Part shown: piece by piece, positions 1 through 5,357 of the stretch | Position numbering within the stretch: the stretch's first letter is position 1 | Layout of the letters: each line of letters opens with the position of its first letter | NCBI RefSeq assembly: GCF_014305155.1 | Contig: NZ_JACRUK010000036.1 | Coordinates: 1 to 40,370 of the forward strand | DNA length: 40,370 nt | DNA from: Flavobacterium muglaense | GTDB taxonomy: Bacteria; Bacteroidota; Bacteroidia; Flavobacteriales; Flavobacteriaceae | Direction of reading: 5' to 3' | Position numbers and translations under genes: made by a program | The notes under the pieces: generated by a model | The model's database searches: none | The model's input: the letters and a program-made list of their open reading frames with translations, nothing else | Told to the model about the DNA's origin: nothing

Positions 1-2
1 TT

Positions 3-18
3 TTGTGGGCGATGAGGG
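3..18. repeat. Left attachment-site copy (partial tRNA-Val 3' end)
   Basis: The 16 bases TTGTGGGCGATGAGGG are identical to 40291-40306, the 3' end of the tRNA-Val gene plus the bases just beyond it. Further bases (ATTAGAAC here, GTTCGAAC at the tRNA) continue the resemblance with mismatches. A truncated tRNA 3' end at one edge and an intact tRNA next to an integrase at the other is the usual product of integration into a tRNA gene. The flank beyond position 1 is not visible, so the exact boundary is inferred. Confidence 0.75.
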
Positions 19-76
19 ATTAGAACTTAATCTCTAATACGCTGATATATAATAAAATATACTAGTCTAAAACATA

Positions 77-91
77 AGGGTCTCGATTTTG
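77..91. repeat. Second, nested direct repeat, left copy
   Basis: AGGGTCTCGATTTTG occurs here and again at 40172-40186, about 40.1 kb apart in the same orientation. The next bases also resemble each other (CTCCTTTT here, TCCCTTT there). At the right end the repeat is the 3' arm of a perfect 12-bp hairpin; here only that one arm is present. It could be a second recombinase binding or crossover site, or the true core, with the tRNA repeat lying outside it. Confidence 0.55.
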
Positions 92-259
92 CTCCTTTTA
101 ACAGATACAAACATCACTAAATCTTATAGTATAAATTTACTGATTAATAAGTAATTAACCAAATGTATATGGGATTAATTCATACTAAAAAATGAACTAG
201 TTATTAAACTAGTTGAGTATGCTTGGGAATTATATTCTCTTTTTTTGGGTTTCTCCTTT

Positions 260-463
260 TCATCCAAAAATTAGCGGTTCTACTTGTTCAATTTTCAAAC
301 CTGCATACTGACAGAATTCCTCAATAGTTACTAACTCATTTTCAAGCTTATTCAGGCTCTTTCTGATAGCTTGTAACATTCTAGTGCTTTGTCTGTAACT
401 CTTGCCTGTTATGCGTTCAATGTCTTTTGGATAGATACATATTCTCTTAATTTGCATTTTCAT
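260..463 (-). CDS. Small conserved Flavobacteriia protein, function unknown
   Basis: A 67-residue basic protein with no signal peptide or membrane segment. The central part (ITGKSYRQSTRMLQAIRKSL, about residues 18-37) followed by VTIEEFCQYAGL looks helical and may form a small DNA-binding fold. Similar short proteins are common next to mobile elements in Flavobacteriia, but I know of no assigned function. A TAnnTTTG-like element, TACTTTTG, lies on the same strand at 533-540, about 70 bases upstream. It is the first gene inside the left end and faces outward. The coding call rests on composition and remembered family resemblance. Confidence 0.6.
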   Translation of the reverse strand: MKMQIKRICIYPKDIERITGKSYRQSTRMLQAIRKSLNKLENELVTIEEFCQYAGLKIEQVEPLIFG

Positions 464-774
464 ACATTATCTATGCCTTTGACTAGGCTTTGACTACCTT
501 AAACTTACTATCAAATAATATTTAAGATTATACAAAAGTAGGATTTTTTAAAATATTATTTGCTTCCGCAATTTAATACTGTTTTATGTGCTTTTTAATA
601 GGCATTTATGTCGATTTAAGCCATTTGTGTCGCTTTGCGACATATGGAACTAGCTACTCTTTTTTTATCTGTTTTATTGGCTAAAATTTGTTCTCAAATC
701 AATCGAAAGATGTTGCAACAAGAATGATGATTGAGGGAATTGTTCACTGATTTATAAACAAAATTTTAGAATTT
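464..774. other. 311-base intergenic region with a nested hairpin
   Basis: No gene is seen. At 628-642 there is a perfect hairpin (TGTCGC, loop TTT, GCGACA), which extends imperfectly to 621-648 through CCAT/ATGG. A further ATGTCG at 608-613 could pair alternatively with the CGACAT at 639-644. The structure lies about 130 bases upstream of the 775 gene and could be an operator or leader structure for that operon. I see no clear TAnnTTTG promoter for the plus-strand genes. Confidence 0.4.
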
Positions 775-1530
775 ATGGCTAGACAGAAAGGCATAATTAA
801 GTTGAAAGGTACTATTGGAGATATTACTTTTTATAAAACCCAAGACGGACACTTAGCAAGAGAAAAAGGCGGAATTGACGCCAATAGAATTGCAAGTGAT
901 CCAGCGTTTCAAAGAACGCGTGAGAATGGTTCTGAATTTGGTCGTGCCGGAAAGGCAGGTAAAGTTTTGCGAACTGCTTTGAGAGCATTGCTTTTGAATT
1001 CTGCCGATGGTAGAATGGTAAGCCGTTTAACGCAACAAATGGTAAAAGTTATTCAAGCGGATTTGATTAACCTCAGAGGTTTGCGAAACGTTATTGATGG
1101 CGAAGCGGAATTGTTAGCTGGGTTTGAATTCAATATTCGCGGTAAACTTGGAACTAGTTTATTTGCTCCTTTTGTAGGAGCAATTGACAGAGTTACTGGA
1201 GAAATTACTGTGGATTTGGCTCCATTTATTCCGAGCAATATGATTGCTGCACCAAGTGGAACTTCACATTACAAAATCATTTCGGCTGGTGCTGAAATTG
1301 ACTTTGAAGCTGAAACGTTTGTGGTTGCCAATTCGGAAACTGCAATTTTACCTTGGGATGCGGTTGCTACGGTTGCCATTGCTCAAGTTAATGCAGTTAC
1401 TCCAGCAAGTACCAAACCTCTTTTCTTGGCATTGGGTGTTGAGTTTTACCAACAAGTAAATGGACAAATGTACCCACTTAAAAATGGTGCATACAATCCA
1501 TTATCGCTAGTGCAAGTAAGCGGATTGTAA
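775..1530 (+). CDS. Conserved Bacteroidota protein of unknown function
   Basis: A 251-residue soluble protein without signal peptide or membrane segment. The N-terminus (MARQKGIIKLKGTIGDITFY) is followed by a basic stretch with the pattern DPAFQRTRENGSEFG at about 43-57, then a Leu/Arg-rich helical part and a beta-rich C-terminal half. I recall this start from other Bacteroidota genomes, where the protein also precedes a DUF5675 protein, but its function is not known to me. It is the first gene of a tight plus-strand cluster: the DUF5675 start lies 1 base after its stop. A phage- or tail-derived structural role is possible but not shown. The start is supported by the conserved N-terminus. Confidence 0.75.
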   Translation: MARQKGIIKLKGTIGDITFYKTQDGHLAREKGGIDANRIASDPAFQRTRENGSEFGRAGKAGKVLRTALRALLLNSADGRMVSRLTQQMVKVIQADLINLRGLRNVIDGEAELLAGFEFNIRGKLGTSLFAPFVGAIDRVTGEITVDLAPFIPSNMIAAPSGTSHYKIISAGAEIDFEAETFVVANSETAILPWDAVATVAIAQVNAVTPASTKPLFLALGVEFYQQVNGQMYPLKNGAYNPLSLVQVSGL

Positions 1531-1531
1531 G

Positions 1532-1927
1532 ATGGTTTTAGAACTATCGAGAACTTATTTTCCAGATGGAACAAACGGCAAACTCGAATGCGATGGCAAA
1601 ATGATTTGTTACACTATCGAATTGCCTTGGAAGAATAACGAAACGAAGGTTTCCTGTATTCCAGATGGGAAGTATTTTATTAAAAAGCGATACAGTCGCA
1701 AGTTTCAATGGCATTTGGAAGTGATTGATGTAAAAAATAGAAAGTTTATTCTATTTCATCCTGCCAATAATGCTTTGAAAGAACTAAACGGATGTATTGC
1801 ACCAGTTACAAAAATTAGCGGACCAGGATTAGGTCTGCAATCTCGACTGGCATTTACCAAGTTGAAAAACTTGGTTTACCGTGCTTTGGATAGCACAGAA
1901 ACAGTTTTATTAATTATTAAATCATAA
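1532..1927 (+). CDS. DUF5675 family protein
   Basis: A 131-residue protein matching what I know of DUF5675: an N-terminal beta strand (LELSRTYFPDGTNGKLECDG), the segment ICYTIELPWKNNETKVSCIP with the substrate-like loop IPDGKY, a FHPANNALKELNGCIAP segment (about residues 72-89) holding conserved His, Asn, Gly and Cys, and a C-terminal helix. The HxxN...L.GC pattern recalls small papain- or L,D-transpeptidase-like folds, but enzymatic function is only a possibility. It sits 1 base after the 775 gene and 4 bases before the lipoprotein gene, so the three are almost certainly cotranscribed. Confidence 0.75.
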   Translation: MVLELSRTYFPDGTNGKLECDGKMICYTIELPWKNNETKVSCIPDGKYFIKKRYSRKFQWHLEVIDVKNRKFILFHPANNALKELNGCIAPVTKISGPGLGLQSRLAFTKLKNLVYRALDSTETVLLIIKS

Positions 1928-1931
1928 TAAT

Positions 1932-2699
1932 ATGAAAAATTTAATCGGAGCAGTTGCTCCAACAAATCGTGTTTTAGTAAGCTTCAAATTTTTGATGCTT
2001 ATTGTATTGGTAGCTATTGGATTTACAAGTTGTAAAGACCAATCTAAATCGGAAGTTTCACAAGAAACTGAATTAATTGCAAAAGCAGATTTGCAAGGTG
2101 CACAAAGTAATTTTGATATTGGTGGAAATTGCGGTCAAGAAAGACGAAATTTTGACATCGGCGGTATTGGTGGAGGGCAAACTCCTCCTAGACGCATTTG
2201 TGAAATGTACTCTACTAAAGAAATCGGTGGAGGTAAAAACTCTAATGGCTGTTTAGAAAAACCTTCTGATACTGTAGGAAGAGGTAATCAAGGCACAACT
2301 GGCGAGTATGCTGTTTCCGATATTGGAGGTAGAAATACTAATTCAACCGGAAATTACACTTCAAACGATATTGGTGGTAGAGGAACAAATACAGGAACTG
2401 GAGAATATTCTATTTCCGATATTGGTGGTGGTACAGGTGGAAAAGGTACTTCAAGCGATACAGGTCAAATAGAATCTCCCGATGATTTTGATGATTTAGA
2501 TACTGGCGGTAGTAAAGGTACAAACACAAATACTGGAGAATATTCTTTTGCTAATACTGGAGGAAAGAACTCTACTGGTGGTTTAGAAAAACCATCTGAC
2601 ATTGGAGGAAGAGGTGGTGTTGAACCACCAGGTGTTATTGATCTAAACACTGAACTACCGACAAATAAAAGATTTGGTTGTATTCGCAGTTCATTTTAA
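1932..2699 (+). CDS. Gly-rich DIGG-repeat lipoprotein
   Basis: A 255-residue protein with a long N-terminal hydrophobic segment (about residues 14-31) ending in a lipobox-like IGFTSC, with Cys34 as the probable lipidated residue. The mature part is low-complexity: Gly, Ser, Thr and Asn with a recurring D/E-IGG core (NFDIGG twice, KEIGGG, SDIGGR, NDIGGR, SDIGGG and a final SDIGGR) interspersed with TGEY/TGNY motifs. Two almost identical blocks read GLEKPSD/CLEKPSD. The repeat suggests a surface-exposed, possibly ligand- or metal-binding extended chain. I do not recognise the family. It lies in the cluster between DUF5675 and the small membrane proteins. Confidence 0.7.
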   Translation: MKNLIGAVAPTNRVLVSFKFLMLIVLVAIGFTSCKDQSKSEVSQETELIAKADLQGAQSNFDIGGNCGQERRNFDIGGIGGGQTPPRRICEMYSTKEIGGGKNSNGCLEKPSDTVGRGNQGTTGEYAVSDIGGRNTNSTGNYTSNDIGGRGTNTGTGEYSISDIGGGTGGKGTSSDTGQIESPDDFDDLDTGGSKGTNTNTGEYSFANTGGKNSTGGLEKPSDIGGRGGVEPPGVIDLNTELPTNKRFGCIRSSF

Positions 2700-2724
2700 T
2701 TGTTGAATAGAAAAAAAACAAATT

Positions 2725-2943
2725 ATGAATGTTATCAAAAGAGCGAAAGCTCCCACTCCGAAATTTTTTAAAGTGCTTCGAAATATTGGTTTGGTAATCG
2801 CTACAGTTGGCGGAACGATTTTAGCTGCTCCAGTTGCTTTGCCAGTTGTGGTTACTACAATTGGCGGTTATTTAGCTGTAGCTGGTGGCGTTGTTTCGGC
2901 AGTTAGCCAATTAACAACTGAAAAGGATGCAAGCGCAAAGTAA
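2725..2943 (+). CDS. Small hydrophobic membrane protein
   Basis: A 72-residue protein with a basic N-terminus (MNVIKRAKAPTPKFFKVLRN) and one or two hydrophobic segments over about residues 21-60, very rich in Gly, Val and Ala (GLVIATVGGTILAAP, VVVTTIGGYLAVAGG). Size and layout resemble holin-like or small pore-type proteins, but this is only analogy. It lies 25 bases after the lipoprotein gene and its last 17 bases overlap the next small gene in a different frame, which suggests translational coupling. Confidence 0.6.
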   Translation: MNVIKRAKAPTPKFFKVLRNIGLVIATVGGTILAAPVALPVVVTTIGGYLAVAGGVVSAVSQLTTEKDASAK

Positions 2944-3106
2944 CTCAACTTTAGTTGGTACAGCTGGCGGTACATTTTTGAGCATTGTACCGAATATCTT
3001 ATCCGAAGATGTTGTAAAAACGGTTATTTTAGCAGCCGTTGGAGCCATTGTAAGTTTTGCGATATCGCTACTACTCAAATGGCTAACAAAGAAGCACAGA
3101 AAATAG
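2927..3106 (+). CDS. Small single-pass membrane protein overlapping the upstream gene
   Basis: A 59-codon reading frame starting at ATG 2927 inside the end of the 72-residue gene and ending at TAG 3104-3106. The product begins MQAQSNSTLVGTAGGTFLSI, has a hydrophobic helix (about residues 33-51, TVILAAVGAIVSFAISLLL) and ends with a basic tail (KWLTKKHRK). A membrane segment followed by a positive cytoplasmic tail, the overlap with the preceding stop, and a terminator 38 bases downstream all support a real last gene of the operon. It could be a partner of the preceding membrane protein. Confidence 0.65.
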   Translation: MQAQSNSTLVGTAGGTFLSIVPNILSEDVVKTVILAAVGAIVSFAISLLLKWLTKKHRK

Positions 3107-3143
3107 TTTAACTCTAGTTGTGGTGACCTTTGGGTTAAACTTG

Positions 3144-3179
3144 AAAATGCCCTTTCCTATTGGATTGGGCATTTTTTTT
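3144..3179 (+). terminator. Rho-independent terminator
   Basis: AAAATGCCC (3144-3152) pairs with GGGCATTTT (3167-3175), with a 14-base loop, and the plus strand continues with a T run. It closes the 775-3106 operon. The convergent gene at 3181-3360 ends immediately after it, so it may serve both strands. Confidence 0.85.
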
Positions 3180-3180
3180 A

Positions 3181-3360
3181 TTAAATCTCCTCAAATAAAT
3201 TGAGTGTTACTTCTAAAACCACAACTTCGGAATTATGATTGTATAATTCTTGCCATTTTGCGCTGTCAATGGCTTTGGCTCTAGTGTCGAAAATGCCAAA
3301 ACATACTCTTGGTGCTTTGGACTTCCAATTGTCGGTTTGGTACAAAATAAATAGTTTCAT
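3181..3360 (-). CDS. Small conserved Bacteroidota protein, function unknown
   Basis: A 59-codon frame reading MKLFILYQTDNWKSKAPRVC at the start and ending EVVVLEVTLNLFEEI. It is soluble and compact, with a beta-strand start, a helical middle (DTRAKAIDSAKWQELYN) and a C-terminal strand. I recall very similar short proteins beside DUF5675 genes in other Flavobacteriia, which supports the call. It is convergent with the 775-3106 operon, its stop abutting the shared terminator. Function unknown. Confidence 0.65.
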   Translation of the reverse strand: MKLFILYQTDNWKSKAPRVCFGIFDTRAKAIDSAKWQELYNHNSEVVVLEVTLNLFEEI

Positions 3361-3476
3361 ATATGTGAATTTTAATTTTTAGTGGTCATATATGTTATCG
3401 CCTTAATTTATTGGTGTTTGTTTGCAACAAACAAGTTTTTTGTGGCGATTTCATAATAGCGGATTAAGATTAGTTA

Positions 3477-3899
3477 TTATTTTCTGCAATACCTGTATAA
3501 AATGCTTCTGCGTAAGTCATTTATGAGGTTTATATTTTCGTGAAATTGCTTTTCTTTTTGTTCTAAAAGTTTTAGTGTCGCAACATTTTTTTGATGCTCT
3601 TCGTGTTCTTGCATCATTAAACTAGCTTTTGGATTAAATTCGTTTTTGAAGTCTGGAAGGCGTAAAAATGGAATTACTGAACCGCAAAGGAACTGATGCC
3701 AAAACTTGGTCTGCCATAAGCTGTAAGCGACAAAATAAATACTTTCGCAATCTGTTTCGTTTTGAAAAATAACTACAAAGCTGTTAGTAAATGGCGTGTT
3801 TTGTGGCTTTCCGCTGTTCATCCCTTTGTTAAGTATGAATAAATGAGGCTTGGCGTATAAGGTGTCTTTTCGGTGCGTTTTGATGATAAAATTCGGCAT
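3477..3899 (-). CDS. Conserved Flavobacteriia protein, possibly DUF6943
   Basis: A 140-residue soluble protein. The N-terminal half contains PHLFILNKGMNSGKPQNTPF and VVIFQNETDCESIYFVAYSLW, followed by KFWHQFLCGSVIPFLRLPDF. The C-terminal third is a charged helix likely to form a coiled coil (about residues 90-130). I think this matches DUF6943, a family found in Bacteroidota mobile elements, but I am not certain of the number. Function unknown. It is transcribed toward the 59-residue gene, with 116 bases between them, and its upstream side borders the hairpin-rich region. Confidence 0.65.
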   Translation of the reverse strand: MPNFIIKTHRKDTLYAKPHLFILNKGMNSGKPQNTPFTNSFVVIFQNETDCESIYFVAYSLWQTKFWHQFLCGSVIPFLRLPDFKNEFNPKASLMMQEHEEHQKNVATLKLLEQKEKQFHENINLINDLRRSILYRYCRK

Positions 3900-3998
3900 A
3901 CTTTCGGTTTTTTAAGATGATGTGCCTCGTTACCACAAACCACACATAAAATTTTTAAAAGAAAAAAAAGAAAAAAAGAAAGTCGTCCTTCAAGTGGA

Positions 3999-4151
3999 GG
4001 TTTCAAGAAAAACAAGTTTTTTAGAAAAAATACTACCCGATAAGTCATCGGAAATGTAGGCGTGAAATTGGAAGTGAATGTTGTTGCGAAACGGTATGGG
4101 TGGAGATTTTTTCTAAAACCCGTAGGGCTTGAACTTTTTTTTCTTGAAACC
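3999..4151. repeat. Long two-tier inverted repeat
   Basis: The 20 bases at 3999-4018 pair with 4132-4151 (19 of 20), and TTAGAAAAAAT at 4021-4031 pairs perfectly with 4106-4116. The 74-base interior holds a further small hairpin (CCGAT 4037-4041 with ATCGG 4047-4051). Two nested stems in register are unlikely by chance, even though the arms are A/T-rich. Confidence 0.7.
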
Positions 4152-4261
4152 GGAACTTACCTTTACTTTCTTTTATTTATTATTTTTTTATTTTTCTCTT
4201 ATCCCATTAGGTCTCTGTAAAAAGAGATCTAAAAAAGTTGATGAGAAAGATGAGGTTCTTC

Positions 4262-4348
4262 AGAAAGGGTATCAAATTTTAAAGCAGAAAAAAGTAATGT
4301 ATAATCTATTCCGCTTATTTTTCTGCTTTAAAATTTCATACTCTTTCT
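4262..4348. repeat. 31-base inverted repeat, 29 of 31 matched
   Basis: Arm 4262-4292 pairs with 4318-4348 with two mismatches, leaving a 25-base loop. This is the longest near-perfect stem in the window. It overlaps no recognisable gene. A miniature transposable element or a stable RNA hairpin are both possible. Confidence 0.75.
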
Positions 4349-4372
4349 TACGGTTGATTTTGTGGGTGTGAA

Positions 4373-4424
4373 AAATTGCTTTATCGGGATTGTGAATTTT
4401 AGAAGTGGCGTTGTAAAGCAATTT
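4373..4424. repeat. Perfect 11-base inverted repeat
   Basis: AAATTGCTTTA (4373-4383) and TAAAGCAATTT (4414-4424) pair perfectly around a 30-base loop. The right arm runs into the first copy of the 24-base direct repeat at 4422-4445. Confidence 0.55.
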
Positions 4425-4445
4425 ATTACACTTACAAAAACAATG
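4422..4445. repeat. 24-base direct repeat, copy 1
   Basis: The sequence containing CACTTACAAAAACAATG recurs at 4747-4770 as CACTTACAAAAGCAATG; 21 of 24 bases agree over the whole unit. The copies lie 325 bases apart, one attached to the hairpin at 4373-4424 and the other enclosed by CATTGC (4739-4744) and GCAATG (4765-4770). Confidence 0.55.
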
Positions 4446-4533
4446 AAAAGATAATACCGAGTGTGATGCGGCAGAAGCGCAGGCAAGTGTGTGGTTTTTA
4501 TTTGCTAACTGGAGTGTTTCTGATTGTTTTTAT

Positions 4534-4621
4534 GATGGCTTGATGCCAAGATTTTTGTTAATTTTGAAATGTTCAGTTTGTAGAAAAAGTTGTTTGGAAT
4601 TGTTATGGCATCTTGGCCATC
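4534..4621. repeat. Two-tier inverted repeat
   Basis: GATGGC (4534-4539) pairs with GCCATC (4616-4621) and GATGCCA (4542-4548) pairs with TGGCATC (4606-4612). The stem is 6+7 bp with a small internal loop (TT against TTG) and encloses 57 bases. Confidence 0.6.
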
Positions 4622-4673
4622 GTGAAAACAATTTATTCAAATTTTCTGGCAAATAAAAAATGACACTCTTGCT

Positions 4674-4706
4674 GGCATTTTTGGTTTTGTGGGTGCCAAA
4701 AATGGC
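4674..4706. repeat. Short-loop hairpin
   Basis: GGCATTTTTGG (4674-4684) pairs with CCAAAAATGGC (4696-4706) with one mismatch around an 11-base loop. Confidence 0.6.
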
Positions 4707-4746
4707 ATCATCAAAAGTTGTAGATTATAGAAAATATTCATTGCTA

Positions 4747-4770
4747 TTTATGGCACTTACAAAAGCAATG
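4747..4770. repeat. 24-base direct repeat, copy 2
   Basis: Second copy of the unit at 4422-4445 (21 of 24 bases). It lies mostly within the loop between CATTGC (4739-4744) and GCAATG (4765-4770). Confidence 0.55.
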
Positions 4771-4880
4771 CAAACACTACCGATTTAGCCACACAGTTGC
4801 TAAAAACAGTTACCGTAAAAGTTCTTTAAAGCAAGTACAGCCGTAAAGTTTCCGATGGAATAGCGAACGTTTTTAAAGGC

Positions 4881-4954
4881 AGTGGCGAAGGACGGTGTTT
4901 TTTGTAGCTGGGTGATGCGATGGGAGCTGCAAAAAATGTTGTCCTGGAGCCACT
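4881..4954. repeat. Three-tier GC-rich stem-loop
   Basis: AGTGGC (4881-4886) pairs with GCCACT (4949-4954), AGGAC (4889-4893) with GTCCT (4941-4945), and TTTTTTGTAGCT (4898-4909) with AGCTGCAAAAAA (4925-4936; 11 of 12, the exception being a G-U pair in RNA). The apical loop is GGGTGATGCGATGGG. Three stems in nested register point to a selected structure rather than chance. Confidence 0.75.
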
Positions 4955-5080
4955 GGCAAGCGCGTTGGGTGTGGCGGCTGTTTTACATAAATGATATTAT
5001 AGCTTCATTGCAAAAACCAAAAAAACAATATAAAAACTTTGTAATGAACTATAATACTCAATTATGTAACACAGCTTGGG

Positions 5081-5150
5081 AAAAAAATTACTGGCACGAG
5101 TTGCGAAGCGTACGTGTTTTTGACTCAAAAACCGTGACAGTAATTTTTTT
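5081..5150. repeat. 18-base inverted repeat ending in a T run
   Basis: Arm 5081-5098 (A7 then TTACTGGCACG) pairs with 5133-5150 (CGTGACAGTAA then T7) at 17 of 18 positions around a 34-base loop. With A and T runs at its two ends it could act as a bidirectional terminator. Confidence 0.65.
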
Positions 5151-5186
5151 TGGAGCGTTGGCAAAGGAGTGGCAACTGAAATGTAA

Positions 5187-5220
5187 AACGTTCTTTTTAA
5201 AACGAACAAAAAAGAATGTT
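5187..5220. repeat. 12-base inverted repeat
   Basis: AACGTTCTTTTT (5187-5198) pairs with AAAAAGAATGTT (5209-5220) with one mismatch around a 10-base loop. It is the last of the series before the primase-helicase cassette. Confidence 0.55.
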
Positions 5221-5307
5221 CTCGTTATTGAAAATGTAATTAGCGAAATGAAGCAAACAAAGATGTTAGGGTAGGAATACTTGGACTAAACGAGGATTTT
5301 GTGCAGC

Positions 5308-5333
5308 TGAATGAGATAATGGGTTGTGAAAAT
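5308..5333. repeat. 26-base direct repeat downstream of the primase-helicase gene
   Basis: This copy begins TGAATGAGATAATGG and agrees with 8438-8463 at 24 of 26 positions. The two copies bracket only the TOTE primase-helicase gene: this one is 24 bases from its stop, the other about 80 bases from its start. That is the footprint expected of a gene inserted as a cassette. Confidence 0.7.
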
Positions 5334-5357
5334 ACCTTAAACATTTGGAGTTGGTAA

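Larger units (their letters stand above)
3900..5357. ncRNA. Hairpin-packed region without credible genes (candidate structured RNA or transfer/replication origin)
   Basis: Over about 1.2 kb (3999-5220) I find eight inverted repeats with arms of 11-31 bases, listed separately. Open frames here (for example 4882-5274 on the plus strand) run straight through the repeats and have protein composition unlike their neighbours. The stretch 4840-4990 is visibly richer in G and C than its surroundings. I recall similar conserved non-coding sequence in other Flavobacteriia mobile elements but cannot name it. It could be a large structured RNA, an origin acting as single-stranded DNA, or a pile-up of terminators left by lost genes. 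Whether it is transcribed, and from which strand, is not visible. Confidence 0.45.

Noticed and set aside
3818..4371. Short frames on both strands (3818-4048 minus, 4129-4371 plus)
   Set aside because: Phe/Leu/Lys-rich products expected from A/T runs; they overlap the long inverted repeats and, for 3818-4048, the better-supported 3477-3899 gene.
4882..5274. 130-codon plus-strand frame
   Set aside because: It runs through the three-tier stem-loop (4881-4954) and the inverted repeats at 5081-5150 and 5187-5220, starts inside the first stem and has no recognisable domain, so I treat it as non-coding.
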